Assembly: GCF_021404405.1 (NCBI RefSeq)
Contig: NZ_JABFTV010000004.1
Coordinates: 372,001-436,000, forward strand
Origin: Billgrantia aerodenitrificans
GTDB taxonomy: Bacteria; Pseudomonadota; Gammaproteobacteria; Pseudomonadales; Halomonadaceae
Direction of reading: 5' to 3'
DNA: 64,000 nt
A program made the position numbers and the translations under genes. Shown here piece after piece: positions 27,502-37,414 of the stretch (the stretch's first letter is position 1; the number at the start of each line of letters is the position of its first letter). The notes under the pieces are model-generated. The model had not been told where the DNA came from. It did no database searches and saw only the letters and a list, made by a program, of their open reading frames with translations.

Positions 27502-28587
27502 ATGTCCGGCAATACCTTCGGCAAGCTGTTCACCGTCACCACCTTCGGCGAGAGCCACGGCCCGGCGCTAGGCGCCATCGTCGACGGCTGCCCGCCGGGG
27601 CTGCCGCTCAGCGAAGCCGATCTGCAGCACGACCTCGACCGCCGTCGTCCCGGCACTTCAAGGCATACCACCCAGCGTCGCGAGCCCGATCAGGTGCGCA
27701 TTCTCTCCGGGGTGTTCGAGGGTGTGACCACCGGTACCGCCATCGGCCTGTTGATCGAGAACACCGACCAGCGCTCCAAGGATTACGGCAACATCAAGGA
27801 CCAGTTCCGTCCCGCCCACGCCGACTACACCTATCACCACAAGTACGGCGTTCGGGACTATCGCGGCGGCGGTCGTTCCAGCGCCCGGGAAACCGCCATG
27901 CGCGTGGCCGCCGGCGCTATTGCCAAGAAGTACCTGGCCAGCCAGGGCATCAGCGTGCGCGGCTACATGAGCCAGCTCGGCCCGCTGGAGATCGCCTTCA
28001 AGCAGTGGGAGTCGGTCAACGACAATCCCTTCTTCTGTCCCGACCCCGAGCGCGTACCCGAACTCGAGGCCTTCATGGACCAGTTGCGGCGCAATCAGGA
28101 CTCGGTAGGTGCCAAGATCACCGTGGTGGCCGAAGGGCTGCCGCCGGGGCTGGGCGAGCCGGTGTTCGACCGCCTGGATGCCGACCTGGCCCATGCCCTG
28201 ATGAGCATCAATGCGGTGAAGGGGGTGGAGATCGGCGATGGCTTCGCCGCGGTGGCACAGCGCGGCAGCGAGCATCGCGACGAGATGACGCCCGAGGGGT
28301 TTCTCTCCAACCATGCCGGAGGCGTGCTCGGCGGTATCTCCTCGGGGCAACCGTTGATTGCGCATCTGGCGCTCAAGCCCACCTCCAGCATCACCCTGCC
28401 CGGGCGTAGCATCGACGTGAGCGGCAACCCGGTCGAGGTGGTGACCAAGGGTCGCCACGATCCCTGCGTGGGCATCCGCGCCACGCCAATCGCCGAGGCG
28501 ATGATGGCGCTGACGCTAATGGATCATCTGTTGCGTCACCGGGCGCAGAATGGTGACGTGAGGGTCGGGACGCCGGTCTTGCGTTGA
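27502..28587 (+). CDS. aroC: Chorismate synthase
   Basis: A 361-residue enzyme making chorismate from EPSP with reduced FMN, last step of the shikimate pathway and precursor supply for the trp genes further along. Signatures are G-E-S-H-G-P-A-L-G (residues about 15-23), the R-R-R-P-G-T-S block, [11 protein letters not shown] near 120-130 and [10 protein letters not shown] near the end. GGGAGG precedes the ATG. It follows prmB by 30 bases. Confidence 0.98.
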   Translation: MSGNTFGKLFTVTTFGESHGPALGAIVDGCPPGLPLSEADLQHDLDRRRPGTSRHTTQRREPDQVRILSGVFEGVTTGTAIGLLIENTDQRSKDYGNIKDQFRPAHADYTYHHKYGVRDYRGGGRSSARETAMRVAAGAIAKKYLASQGISVRGYMSQLGPLEIAFKQWESVNDNPFFCPDPERVPELEAFMDQLRRNQDSVGAKITVVAEGLPPGLGEPVFDRLDADLAHALMSINAVKGVEIGDGFAAVAQRGSEHRDEMTPEGFLSNHAGGVLGGISSGQPLIAHLALKPTSSITLPGRSIDVSGNPVEVVTKGRHDPCVGIRATPIAEAMMALTLMDHLLRHRAQNGDVRVGTPVLR

Positions 28588-28662
28588 GGAGCGTCGGCAG
28601 CGGGTGCGTTGCGTCTGGAGCCGAGTTGCTACACTGAGAGCACACTGAAGCAGAGATGAGCC

Positions 28663-29049
28663 ATGAAGATAAACGTCGAGTTCGACCTGACGCCCGAGGA
28701 GTTCCGTCGTGCCCTGGGCCTGCCCGATGTGGAAGCCTTTCAGCAGGAGCTGCTCAACCGGATCCAGAAGCAGATGGAGTCCGGCGTCGAGGGTTACGAC
28801 CCCATGAGTCTGATGAAGCCTTTTCTGCAGCAGGGGTTTACCCAGGACATGAGCCAGGGGCTCTCCCAGGGGCTGGCCAGCTTCGGCACCTATCAGCAGA
28901 TGATGCTCGACATGCTGCGCCAGGCCGGCAGTTCGATGGGCAAGGCGGCACAGGAGCCTGCGGCGGACGGTGAATCAAAGCGCGCGGAGAGGCCGGCCAG
29001 CAATACGGGTACGGCCAAGGCGCGCTCGCGTTCTCGGCGTTCGGAGTAG
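28663..29049 (+). CDS. DUF6489-like protein of the PHA cluster
   Basis: A 128-residue protein starting MKINVEFDLTPEEFRRALGL with P-D-V-E-A-F-Q-Q following, which is the family signature as I remember it. The central part is Met/Gln rich (M-S-Q-G-L-S-Q-G-L) and the tail is basic and low-complexity (S-R-S-R-R). It lies just upstream of the phasin and PHA synthase genes. That position and the amphipathic helices suggest a PHA granule-associated or regulatory protein; this is inference. Confidence 0.75.
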   Translation: MKINVEFDLTPEEFRRALGLPDVEAFQQELLNRIQKQMESGVEGYDPMSLMKPFLQQGFTQDMSQGLSQGLASFGTYQQMMLDMLRQAGSSMGKAAQEPAADGESKRAERPASNTGTAKARSRSRRSE

Positions 29050-29084
29050 TAGACGCTCATCGTTCTGCGGAAAGTGCAAGGGTA

Positions 29085-29113
29085 TTGCAGCGAGAGCCTG
29101 GTCAGGCTACGAT
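29085..29113 (+). promoter_or_regulatory. Candidate sigma-70 promoter for phaP
   Basis: ttgcag and tacgat are separated by 17 bases in the 197-bp gap between the DUF6489 gene and the phasin gene. Agreement with consensus is partial (3/6 and 4/6), so this is a candidate only. Confidence 0.35.
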
Positions 29114-29246
29114 TTGTGCGGTGCAGCATGAGTGCCGCGTCAGATCGCGCCCGGCGTTTTGCGCTGGTATCGGAGGCGGCTGAAGACTGGCCGATACCGG
29201 TGCACGCTGCTCCCCGCATGTTCACGGTCCACAGGAGGTTGCCCCC

Positions 29247-29711
29247 ATGCAGGACAAGATGCTTGATGACTTCAATCAGCAGACGCGGCGGTTCTTCGAA
29301 CCCATGCGCAAGCTCAACTCGCTGATGCTCGGCAATATGGAGAAGATGACCGAGTACCAGCTCGAGGCGATGAAACGCTACAGCCAGATGGGCACCGAGC
29401 GCATGCGCAGCGCTTCCGAGATTCGCGATGCCCAGGACCTGCAGGCATTCGGTGCCCAGCAGGCCGAGATGATGAACGAGCTATCGCGGCAGATGATGGA
29501 AGATGCCCAGGCGCTGGGCGAAATGAGCCAGCAGTTCCGTGCCGAGCTGGAGCAGCTGTTCGGCGAGGTCAGTCAGGAACTGAGCGATACGGCCAAGCAG
29601 GCGGAAGCGAGTGCCAAGCCGGCCGCATCGGCCAAGACCGACGCTCCGGCCAAGACCGACGCTCCGGCCAAGACCGACGCTCCGGCCAAGGCCACGTCGC
29701 GCAAGAGCTGA
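29247..29711 (+). CDS. phaP: Phasin (PHA granule surface protein)
   Basis: A 154-residue helical protein of the phasin family that coats intracellular polyhydroxyalkanoate granules. The region F-E-P-M-R-K-L-N-S-L-M-L-G-N-M-E-K-M and the long amphipathic helices through residue 115 match short phasins. The C-terminal 35 residues are an Ala/Lys/Pro/Asp linker built from an 18-bp repeat, resembling the AAKP-type tails of phasins. AGGAGG precedes the ATG. It lies 129 bases before phaC. Confidence 0.9.
   Translation: MQDKMLDDFNQQTRRFFEPMRKLNSLMLGNMEKMTEYQLEAMKRYSQMGTERMRSASEIRDAQDLQAFGAQQAEMMNELSRQMMEDAQALGEMSQQFRAELEQLFGEVSQELSDTAKQAEASAKPAASAKTDAPAKTDAPAKTDAPAKATSRKS
29631..29684 (+). repeat. 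Three tandem 18-bp repeats in the phaP tail
   Basis: The unit gccaagaccgacgctccg occurs three times without a mismatch and encodes A-K-T-D-A-P each time, inside the phasin coding sequence. Copy number could vary between strains. Confidence 0.92.
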
Positions 29712-29731
29712 AGGCCATTCGACCGCTTCGG

Positions 29732-29781
29732 GGTCGGTAGTCGCCGACCTCTCCACGGGGCGGATGTCTCGCTCCGTGGAG
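29732..29781 (+). promoter_or_regulatory. Two stem-loops between phaP and phaC
   Basis: ggtcgg/ccgacc (29732-29749) and ctccacgg/ccgtggag (29751-29781) form adjacent hairpins without T-tracts. They may stabilise or attenuate the phaP-phaC transcript and explain higher phasin than synthase levels; this is inference. Confidence 0.4.
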
Positions 29782-29840
29782 GCGCCCGGTCGGGCGCACG
29801 CATCGAATCGAAGAAGAAGGTTCTCATATAGGAGAGGGCG

Positions 29841-31679
29841 ATGCAGTCAGGGGACGAGGTGTTCTCCCAGGCCGAACTGGAAGAGTGGAACGAGCAGCTC
29901 AAGGAGATGGGGCAGCACTATCAGGCCCTGATGCAGGAACTGCTCGAGCGCATGGCGCCCGATGCGGCCGCCGACTCCATTCAGGCCGACATGCGCGAGG
30001 CCTTCCAGGCCGGCGCCGAGTCGCTGATGCGCAATCCTCAACTGCTGTGGCAGACCCAGGCGCGCCTCATCCAGGATCAGTATCAGCTGTGGCAGCAGGG
30101 TCTGCAGGCGCTGAACGGGAACTTGGGTGAGCCGCTGGTGGTACCACCCAAGAACGACCGGCGCTTCAAGGACGACGCCTGGCAGCAGGAGCCGTTCTAT
30201 CGGGCCATCCTGCAGCAATACCTGCTGTTCTCCGGTGCCGTGGAAGAACTGGTCGAGCAGCTCGACGGCCTGCCCGAGAAGCAGAAGCGCAATCTGGCGT
30301 TCTATGCCCGCCAGATGGTCAATGCCATGGCGCCGACCAACTTCGTCACCACCAACCCCGAGGTGATGCGCCGTACCCTGGAGACCAAGGGCCAGAATCT
30401 GGTCGAGGGGCTGGCTCAGCTGCGCCGCGACCTGGCCAACTCCGCCGACGGGCTCAACGTGGCCATGACCGACCGCAGCGCCTTCGAGATCGGACGCAAC
30501 ATCGCCGTGACGCCCGGCTACGTGGTTTACGAGAACGAGCTGATCCAACTGATCCAGTACACGCCGACCACCGACACGGTGTTCAAGACGCCGCTGCTCG
30601 TCGTGCCGCCCTGGATCAACAAGTACTACATCCTCGACCTGCGTCAGGACAACTCGCTGGTCAAGTGGCTGGTGGACCAAGGCCACACCGTGTTCCTGAT
30701 CTCCTGGCGCAACCCGGGCCCCGCGCAGCGCGACCTGACCTGGGCCGACTACATGCAGATGGGACCGGTCGCCGCCATGGAGGCCATCGAGCAGGCCTGC
30801 GGCGAGAAGTCGGTCAACCTGCTCAGCTACTGCATCGGCGGCACTCTGACCGCGTCCACCGTGGCCTACCTCACCAGTACCCGGCGCGGGCGCAAGGTCA
30901 AGTCGGTCACCTACATGGCCACGTTGCAGGACTTCCGCGATCCCGGCGAACTCGGCGTACTGCTCAGCGAGCCGATCCTGCAGGGGATCGAGGCGCGCAT
31001 GGATCAGGACGGCTATCTCGATGGCCGCTCCATGGCCTATACCTTCAACCTGCTGCGCGAAAACGACCTGTTCTGGTCCTTCTATGTCAGCAACTACCTG
31101 AAGGGCGAGAATCCGGCGCCGTTCGACCTGCTCTACTGGAACACCGACGGCACCAACCTGCCGGCCGGCACCCACGGCTGGTACCTGCGCCACATGTACC
31201 TGGAGAACCGACTGGTGGAACCCGGCGGCGTCGAGCTGGACGGGGTCAAGGTCGACCTGCGCAAGATCTCCACGCCGAGCTATTTCGTTTCCACCAGCGA
31301 GGACCACATCGCCAAGTGGAACAGCACCTATTACGGTGCGCTGCTGCCCAAGGGGCCGGTCACCTTCGTGCTGGGCGGTTCGGGCCACATCGCAGGCATC
31401 GTCAACCCGCCTGCGCGCAACAAGTACGGCTACTGGACCAACGGCGAGCTGCCTGACGATCACGAATCCTGGCTTGCCGGCGCCGAGTTCTACGAGGGCT
31501 CCTGGTGGCCTCACTGGCAGCAGTGGATGACCGCAGGCGGCTACGCCGATGCCGACAAGATGGTGCCGGCACGCCAGCCGGGCGAGGGCGAACTCAAGCT
31601 GCTGGAAGAGGCGCCGGGTCGCTACGTGCGCATGACCATTCCTGAAGTGCTGGGCGAGGTGCCGGCCAAGCCGGAGTGA
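29841..31679 (+). CDS. phaC: Class I poly(3-hydroxyalkanoate) synthase
   Basis: A 612-residue polymerase that joins (R)-3-hydroxyacyl-CoA into PHA on granules. The catalytic triad is visible: Cys about 331 in L-L-S-Y-C-I-G-G-T, Asp about 488 in T-S-E-D-H-I-A-K-W, and His about 516 in G-G-S-G-H-I-A-G. The lipase-like box is S-Y-C-I-G-G, with Ser where most class I synthases have Gly; I recall the same variant in Halomonas synthases. GGAGAGG precedes the ATG. No phaA or phaB is nearby. Confidence 0.97.
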   Translation: MQSGDEVFSQAELEEWNEQLKEMGQHYQALMQELLERMAPDAAADSIQADMREAFQAGAESLMRNPQLLWQTQARLIQDQYQLWQQGLQALNGNLGEPLVVPPKNDRRFKDDAWQQEPFYRAILQQYLLFSGAVEELVEQLDGLPEKQKRNLAFYARQMVNAMAPTNFVTTNPEVMRRTLETKGQNLVEGLAQLRRDLANSADGLNVAMTDRSAFEIGRNIAVTPGYVVYENELIQLIQYTPTTDTVFKTPLLVVPPWINKYYILDLRQDNSLVKWLVDQGHTVFLISWRNPGPAQRDLTWADYMQMGPVAAMEAIEQACGEKSVNLLSYCIGGTLTASTVAYLTSTRRGRKVKSVTYMATLQDFRDPGELGVLLSEPILQGIEARMDQDGYLDGRSMAYTFNLLRENDLFWSFYVSNYLKGENPAPFDLLYWNTDGTNLPAGTHGWYLRHMYLENRLVEPGGVELDGVKVDLRKISTPSYFVSTSEDHIAKWNSTYYGALLPKGPVTFVLGGSGHIAGIVNPPARNKYGYWTNGELPDDHESWLAGAEFYEGSWWPHWQQWMTAGGYADADKMVPARQPGEGELKLLEEAPGRYVRMTIPEVLGEVPAKPE

Positions 31680-31713
31680 TCCACCCGGAGTGAGCTACCA
31701 ATGCCCAACGCAA

Positions 31714-31744
31714 CGAGGCCCGCTGATGCGGGCCTCGTCGTTTT
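31714..31744 (+). terminator. Rho-independent terminator of phaC
   Basis: Ten-base arms cgaggcccgc / gcgggcctcg enclose tgat and are followed by tcgtttt, 34 bases after the phaC stop. Confidence 0.88.
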
Positions 31745-31763
31745 CTGGGTCTGGAGATATAGC

Positions 31764-33254
31764 CTAGAATCGCCGTCGGCGGCGCTGCGGCAACCGCAGT
31801 CCCGGCAGCACCAGCAGCGCGCTGAGTAGCCACACCGGCCAGCTGCCGGTGCGAGTGAAGGGCGTCAAGCCCTGCATCGGTACGGCCTCGGCGAGCAGTG
31901 CCACGGTCTCGAACTGAGGCGCTCTGGCCACCACCTGACCATACTGGTCGATGACGGCGGTCACCCCGTTGCTGGTGGCGCGCACCACGTAGCGGCCGTT
32001 CTCCAGCGCCCGCAGGCGGGCCATCTGCAAGTGCTGCAGTGGACCGATCGACTCGCCGAACCAGGTGTCGTTGGACACCGTCAGAAGCAGTTCGCTATCG
32101 CGGGCCTGCTGGGCCACCAGATCGGCGTAGATGATCTCGTAGCAGATGGCGTTGCCGATCACCGTGCCGGCGGCACGGATTGGCCGCTGCCCCGAGGGGC
32201 CGGGGGTCATTGCCGGCATCGGCAGGTCGAAGAAGGCGATGGTGCCGCGCAGCCAGCGCTCCAGCGGCAGGTACTCACCGAAGGGTACCAGGCGCTCCTT
32301 GCGGTATTCGCCTTCGGCGTTGCCCAGTCCGATCACGCTGTTGTAGTAGAGTCCGCGGCCCTCGCGCTGGAGAATGCCGGTCAGCAGGGCGCTGCCCGGC
32401 ACCAGATGGGCCTGGGCCCGGGCCAGCAGCGGTTCGGCCTCGTCTTCGAACATCGGCAGCGCCGCCTCGGGCCAGACGATCAGGTCGGCGTCGTCGGCGT
32501 AGGCCCGGGTCATCTCCAGATAGGTATTGGCGGCGATGCGCTGACCCTCGGGGGTCCACTTGATCAGTTGGTCGAGGTTGCCCTGCAGCAGAGCGACCCG
32601 CAGCGGCTCGCCTGCCGGCTCGGTCCACTGGGTCGGCAACGTCAGCGGGACCAGCCACATGGCGGCGATGGGCGCGGCCGCCCACCAGCGGCGACGCAGG
32701 AATTCCGCGCCTAGGGTGCCGCTGAGCGCAACGATCAGCGAGAGCAGATAGACCCCGCCAATGGGCGCCCAGGGCGCCAGCGGCGAATCGACGTGGGAGC
32801 TGCCCAGCAGCAGCCACGGGAAGCCGGTGAACAGCCAGGTGCGCAGCCATTCGCCCAGTACCCAGGCGCCGGCGAAGGTAAGAAAAGCCAGGCGCTGACC
32901 GCACAGCAGGCGGTAGAGCCATAGCGCCGCGGCAACGAACAGCGCCATGGCGCAAACGAACAGCACGGTGAGGAAGAGCGCCAGCGGCATCCCGGTGTAG
33001 CCGTAGTCGTGGATCGACACGTAGACCCAGGAGGCACCGGAGCCGAACAGGCCGACCCCGTAGCACCAGCCGAGGAAGGCGGCCTGGCGCGCCCCCAGGG
33101 GCCGAATTGCCCAGTAGACGAGCCCTGCGGCCAGCGGCCCCAGCCACCACAGTTCGTAGGGCGAGGCAGTCAGCGTGGTCAGAACGCCAGCAACGAGCGC
33201 GGCCAGATAGCCGAATACAGGCGTCGGACGTTTGTTTGTCATGGGAGTTGGCAT
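31764..33254 (-). CDS. lnt: Apolipoprotein N-acyltransferase
   Basis: A 496-residue inner-membrane enzyme that adds the third acyl chain to lipoproteins. Six to seven membrane helices precede a nitrilase-like periplasmic domain with the triad Glu in V-W-P-E-A-A-L-P, Lys in R-K-E-R-L-V-P-F-G-E-Y-L-P and Cys in N-A-I-C-Y-E. A final C-terminal helix ends in R-R-R-R-R. The start at 33254 is annotated; ATG 33242 (MTNKRP) has AGGA at a reasonable distance and is an alternative. It follows corC by 15 bases. Confidence 0.96.
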   Translation of the reverse strand: MPTPMTNKRPTPVFGYLAALVAGVLTTLTASPYELWWLGPLAAGLVYWAIRPLGARQAAFLGWCYGVGLFGSGASWVYVSIHDYGYTGMPLALFLTVLFVCAMALFVAAALWLYRLLCGQRLAFLTFAGAWVLGEWLRTWLFTGFPWLLLGSSHVDSPLAPWAPIGGVYLLSLIVALSGTLGAEFLRRRWWAAAPIAAMWLVPLTLPTQWTEPAGEPLRVALLQGNLDQLIKWTPEGQRIAANTYLEMTRAYADDADLIVWPEAALPMFEDEAEPLLARAQAHLVPGSALLTGILQREGRGLYYNSVIGLGNAEGEYRKERLVPFGEYLPLERWLRGTIAFFDLPMPAMTPGPSGQRPIRAAGTVIGNAICYEIIYADLVAQQARDSELLLTVSNDTWFGESIGPLQHLQMARLRALENGRYVVRATSNGVTAVIDQYGQVVARAPQFETVALLAEAVPMQGLTPFTRTGSWPVWLLSALLVLPGLRLPQRRRRRF

Positions 33255-33269
33255 CCTGAGGCAGCCGGA

Positions 33270-34145
33270 TCAATCCTGGGGTGGAGTTGCTTCGTCCTGC
33301 AGAACGGCTTCCAGCAGGCGTATGCGCCGGTTGTCTGCATTGAGCACGGTGAAGCGCCAGCCGCCGAGCTCGGTATGCTCGCCGCGCCCGGGCAGGTGGC
33401 CGAAGCGCTGCATCACCAGCCCGCCGACGGTATCGAACTCATCGTCGGAGAAGCGCGTGCCGAAGCGCTCGTTGAAGTCCTCGATCGGGGTCAGTGCGCG
33501 AATGGCGTAGCGCCCCTCGCCGAGGGTGCGGATGTCGTCGTCCTCGTCGGTGTCGTGCTCGTCCTCAATGTCGCCGACGATCTGTTCGAGGATGTCCTCG
33601 ATGGTGACGATCCCGGCGGTGCCGCCGTACTCGTCGACCACCACCGCCATGTGGTTGTGAGTGTCGCGAAACTCCTTGAGCAGGCTGTTGAGCCGCTTCG
33701 ATTCCGGCACGAACATGGCGGGGCGCAGCACGTCCTCGAGGGAGAAGCGCTCACGCTCCTCGGCGGGACGGTTGAGCAGCTTGAGCAGATCCTTGACCAG
33801 CAGCAGACCCTTGACCTCGTCGAGGTTCTCGCCGATGACCGGATAGCGTGAATGACCGGTCTCGTTGATCAGCGCCAGGTACTCCTCGGCAGGCTGGTCC
33901 ACGGCGATGGCGGCCACCTGGGAGCGCGGGATCAGCACCTCACGAACCTGCTGGTCGCTGATCTGCAGTGCGCCTTCGATGATCATCATGGCGTCCTGGT
34001 CCAGCTTGAGGCGGGTGGCCGCTTCGCGCAGGAACTCCATCAGCTCCTCCCTCGAACTGGGGCCTTCGCTGTCCCCCGAGAGGGCGCCGAGCAGTTTGTC
34101 GAGCCATGACCTTCCGCTTTGGCTGCTCGTTCGGTCTTCACTCAT
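33270..34145 (-). CDS. corC: CorC/HlyC-family protein (CBS pair plus transporter-associated domain)
   Basis: A 291-residue cytosolic protein with two CBS motifs ([11 protein letters not shown] near residue 68; [16 protein letters not shown] near 165) and a C-terminal CorC_HlyC domain (D-T-V-G-G-L-V-M near 243). In Salmonella CorC was linked to Mg2+/Co2+ efflux; the E. coli equivalent is ybeX (family knowledge). It starts 2 bases after ybeY in the conserved phoH-ybeY-corC-lnt operon. Confidence 0.95.
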   Translation of the reverse strand: MSEDRTSSQSGRSWLDKLLGALSGDSEGPSSREELMEFLREAATRLKLDQDAMMIIEGALQISDQQVREVLIPRSQVAAIAVDQPAEEYLALINETGHSRYPVIGENLDEVKGLLLVKDLLKLLNRPAEERERFSLEDVLRPAMFVPESKRLNSLLKEFRDTHNHMAVVVDEYGGTAGIVTIEDILEQIVGDIEDEHDTDEDDDIRTLGEGRYAIRALTPIEDFNERFGTRFSDDEFDTVGGLVMQRFGHLPGRGEHTELGGWRFTVLNADNRRIRLLEAVLQDEATPPQD

Positions 34146-34147
34146 CG

Positions 34148-34657
34148 CTAGAGTCTCTCGTCCATGCTGTCGTCTTGTTGTTCGGGGTGATCCGCTGCAT
34201 AGGGGTCGGCAATGCCGAGGTCCGCCAGGATGTCGCGCTCGAGCTGCTCCATCGCCTCGGCTTCCTCATCCTCGAGGTGATCGTGACCGAGCAGGTGCAG
34301 CATGCCGTGCACCACCAGATGGGCATAGTGATGTTCGAGTCGCTTGGACTGCTCGGCGGCTTCGCGTTCCACCACCGGATGGCACAGCACCAGATCGCCG
34401 AGCAGCGGCAGCGCGATGCCGGGCGGGCCATCGAAGGGAAAGGAGAGCACGTTGGTCGGCTTGTCGCGACCGCGATAGTCGCGATTCAGCGCCTGGCCTT
34501 CGTCGGCATCGACGAAGCGCACGGTTACCTCGTGGCGCGTCTCCCCCGGAAAGCGTGCCAGCACGGCGGCGACCCAGTTCTCCAGCGCTGCCTGTGCCGG
34601 CAGTTCCCGGTCGGATAGCGCAGCCTGGCGGTCGACGATGGGCGCCGGGGTCATCAT
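34148..34657 (-). CDS. ybeY: Endoribonuclease YbeY
   Basis: A 169-residue metal-dependent RNase acting in 16S rRNA 3'-end maturation and ribosome quality control. The zinc site [11 protein letters not shown] is complete (about residues 117-127 of the protein). The start overlaps the phoH stop by 4 bases, so the two are coupled. Length fits the family. Confidence 0.97.
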   Translation of the reverse strand: MMTPAPIVDRQAALSDRELPAQAALENWVAAVLARFPGETRHEVTVRFVDADEGQALNRDYRGRDKPTNVLSFPFDGPPGIALPLLGDLVLCHPVVEREAAEQSKRLEHHYAHLVVHGMLHLLGHDHLEDEEAEAMEQLERDILADLGIADPYAADHPEQQDDSMDERL

Positions 34658-35745
34658 CTTATGCCGTCATCCCTGTTGCGTTCACGCTCCTGACGCAGGG
34701 CCTCGCGCTCGCGTTCGCGGGCTTCGCGGCGGGCGCGCTCCTGCACTTCCTGCTCGGCCTCGAAGCTCTCGTAGGCCTCGATGATGCGCTGCACCAGCGG
34801 ATGACGCACGACGTCCTTGGCGGCGAAATGCGTCACCCCGATGCCGGCGGTGCCCCTGAGCACCTCGAGCACCTGGATCAGCCCGGAGCTCTGGCCGCGG
34901 GGCAGGTCGACCTGGGTCACGTCGCCGGTGATTACCGCGGTGGAGCCGAAACCGATGCGGGTGAGGAACATCTTCATCTGCTCGCGGGTGGTGTTCTGGC
35001 TCTCGTCGAGAATGATGAAGGCGTTGTTCAGGGTGCGTCCGCGCATGTAGGCCAGCGGAGCGATCTCGATCACCTGGCGCTCGATCAGCTTGCCCACCTG
35101 CTCGAAGCCGAGCATCTCGTAGAGCGCATCGTAGAGCGGGCGCAGGTAGGGGTCGATCTTCTGGGCCAGATCGCCCGGCAGGAAACCGAGCTTCTCTCCC
35201 GCCTCCACGGCCGGACGCACCAGCAGGATGCGACGCACCTCCTGCTGGTTGAGCGCTTCCACCGCTGCGGCGACGGCCAAGTAGGTCTTGCCGGTGCCGG
35301 CCGGGCCGATGCCGAAGTTGATGTCGTGCTGGCGAATGCTCGCGACGTAGTTCTGCTGGTTCTGCCCGCGGGGCTTGATCAGGACCTTGGGCGTACGCAG
35401 TAGCACCTCGCCGTCGGCGGGACCTTCCTCTTCGTCCAGCGCTTCACGCCCTGACTCCTGCAGGAACAGGTGCACGGTATCCGGTGACAGCGGGCTGGCT
35501 TCGGCCTCGCGATAGAGGTGCTCCAGCACGTTGGCGGCGGCCTTGACCCGATGGCCGGGACCAGCCAGTTGAAAGACGTTGCCGCGGTTGCGCAGGGTGA
35601 CGCCGAGGCGTGATTCGACCAGTTTGAGATGCTCGTCCCTTTGGCCGCAAAGGTTGGCGAGACGCTGTGGATCGTTGGGCTCGAGGCTCAATGTGATGAT
35701 GCGGTTGGCCTGTGCGGCGTGTTGACTCAAGGTGTCGGAATCCAT
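34654..35745 (-). CDS. ybeZ: PhoH-like ATPase
   Basis: A 363-residue cytosolic ATPase. Walker A is [11 protein letters not shown] (about residues 147-157), Walker [10 protein letters not shown], and an N-terminal KH-like RNA-binding region precedes them. It works next to YbeY in many bacteria. The C-terminal tail is highly charged ([11 protein letters not shown]). It lies 103 bases downstream of miaB. Confidence 0.95.
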   Translation of the reverse strand: MDSDTLSQHAAQANRIITLSLEPNDPQRLANLCGQRDEHLKLVESRLGVTLRNRGNVFQLAGPGHRVKAAANVLEHLYREAEASPLSPDTVHLFLQESGREALDEEEGPADGEVLLRTPKVLIKPRGQNQQNYVASIRQHDINFGIGPAGTGKTYLAVAAAVEALNQQEVRRILLVRPAVEAGEKLGFLPGDLAQKIDPYLRPLYDALYEMLGFEQVGKLIERQVIEIAPLAYMRGRTLNNAFIILDESQNTTREQMKMFLTRIGFGSTAVITGDVTQVDLPRGQSSGLIQVLEVLRGTAGIGVTHFAAKDVVRHPLVQRIIEAYESFEAEQEVQERARREAREREREALRQERERNRDDGIR

Positions 35746-35774
35746 GCGTTGCGTGTATTGGCTCCCAGCTTAAT

Positions 35775-35794
35775 GCCCTGCCTTTCGGCAGGGC
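35775..35794. promoter_or_regulatory. Hairpin between miaB and phoH
   Basis: gccctgcc-tttc-ggcagggc forms perfect 8-bp arms in the 103-bp gap. There is no T-tract in either direction, so it looks like a transcript-processing or partial-termination hairpin rather than a full terminator. Confidence 0.45.
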
Positions 35795-35848
35795 AATGCT
35801 TTCGACTCACGTTGCCCGTCTGCGGACGGATAACATGCCTGCCTGCCC

Positions 35849-37192
35849 TCATTGTAGCGTCGGGGAAGCCAGTTCGCCGCGCAGTGAATTGGGCAGTGCC
35901 TCGGTGATGGTAACCTCGACGAAGTGGCCGATCAGCTCGGTGGGGTTGGCGGCGCTGAAGTTGACCACGCGGTTGTTCTCGGTACGCCCCGACAGCTGCC
36001 CGGGGTCCCTGGGTGAGAAACCGCTGACCAGGATGCGCTGCGTGGTGCCCACCATGCGCCGCGAAATCTGCATCGCCTGCTGGTTGATGCGATCCTGCAG
36101 GATCGCCAGACGCTGCTTCTTGACGCTCTCCGGGGTGTCGTCGGGCAGTGCCGCGGCCGGTGTGCCGGGCCGCGCCGAATAGACGAAGCTGAAGGAGTGG
36201 TCAAAGCCGATGCGATGGATCAGGTCCATGGTGGCCTCGAAGTCTTCCTCGGTCTCACCGGGAAAGCCGATGATGAAGTCGGAAGAGAAGCTGATGTCGG
36301 GGCGCAGCGCACGAATGCGCTCCATTTTCTCCACGTACTCCTCGACCGTGTGGCCGCGCTTCATGGCGGCGAGGATACGGTCGGAGCCGGCCTGAACCGG
36401 CAGGTGCAGGTGGCTGACCAGCTCGGGAATCTCGCCGTAGGCCTCGATCAGGCTGTCGCTGAACTCCACCGGGTGCGAGGTGGTGAAGCGAATACGGTCG
36501 ATGCCCTCCACCGCCGCCACGCAGGCGATCAGCTCGGCCAGATCGATCTCGTCGCCGAGCCGGTTCTCGCCGCGGTAGGCGTTGACGTTCTGGCCCAGCA
36601 GGTTGATCTCGCGCACGCCCTGATCGGCCAGGTGGATCACCTCGTCCATCACCGCCTCGAACGGGCGCGATACCTCTTCGCCGCGGGTATAGGGCACCAC
36701 GCAGAAGGTGCAGTACTTGGAGCAGCCTTCCATCACCGAGACGAAGGCGGTCGCACCGTCGGAGCTGGGCTTGGGCAGGTGGTCGAACTTCTCGATCTCG
36801 GGAAAGGTGACGTCGACCACCGAAATCTGATTGTCGCGGCGGGCATCGAGCATCGCCGGCACCCGGTGCAGGGTCTGGGGGCCGAACACCATGTCGACGT
36901 AAGGCGCGCGCTTGCGCAATGCCTCGCCTTCCTGGCTGGCCACGCAGCCGCCTACGCCGATCACCAGATCGGGGTTGGCCTCCTTGAGTTTCTTCCAGCG
37001 GCCGAGCTGGTGGAAGACCTTCTCCTGGGCCTTCTCGCGAATCGAGCAGGTATTGAGCAGGATGACGTCGGCCTCGCCTTCGTCGTCGGTCAATTCGAGC
37101 TGATGAGATTCGCCGAGTAGATCCGCCATGCGTGCGGAGTCGTACTCGTTCATCTGGCAGCCGTGGGTCTTGATGAAGAGTTTCTTCGCCAT
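35849..37192 (-). CDS. miaB: tRNA-2-methylthio-N6-dimethylallyladenosine synthase
   Basis: A 447-residue radical-SAM methylthiotransferase acting on A37 of tRNAs. The N-terminal UPF0004 domain starts [11 protein letters not shown]; the radical SAM cluster is C-S-K-Y-C-T-F-C (cysteines about 157, 161, 164); the C-terminal TRAM domain contains V-S-G-F-S-P-R-D-P. It heads the miaB-phoH-ybeY-corC-lnt order seen in many gammaproteobacteria. Confidence 0.98.
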   Translation of the reverse strand: MAKKLFIKTHGCQMNEYDSARMADLLGESHQLELTDDEGEADVILLNTCSIREKAQEKVFHQLGRWKKLKEANPDLVIGVGGCVASQEGEALRKRAPYVDMVFGPQTLHRVPAMLDARRDNQISVVDVTFPEIEKFDHLPKPSSDGATAFVSVMEGCSKYCTFCVVPYTRGEEVSRPFEAVMDEVIHLADQGVREINLLGQNVNAYRGENRLGDEIDLAELIACVAAVEGIDRIRFTTSHPVEFSDSLIEAYGEIPELVSHLHLPVQAGSDRILAAMKRGHTVEEYVEKMERIRALRPDISFSSDFIIGFPGETEEDFEATMDLIHRIGFDHSFSFVYSARPGTPAAALPDDTPESVKKQRLAILQDRINQQAMQISRRMVGTTQRILVSGFSPRDPGQLSGRTENNRVVNFSAANPTELIGHFVEVTITEALPNSLRGELASPTLQ

Positions 37193-37414
37193 AGGATAGA
37201 GGGTCGGTCGTCCGACGCGTGCGTCACCGGTGAGTGGAGTGTCGCGGGAATAGGCCTTGTGGCCGTCCTCGAAGGTGGCGGTATTATACGGAAGCCAGCC
37301 TGATGGGGCCAGTAGGGCACCGCGGCCCGGGACGCCTGTGGTACGCTAGCCCCTTGGCGGTCCCGTAGCGGGACATCTAATTCGCGCAACCGAACGTTGA
37401 GGACAGACGGCCTT

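Noticed and set aside
29847..31514. 555-codon minus-strand frame opposite phaC
   Set aside because: Antisense shadow of the PHA synthase; composition is the mirror of phaC codons and no domain is visible.
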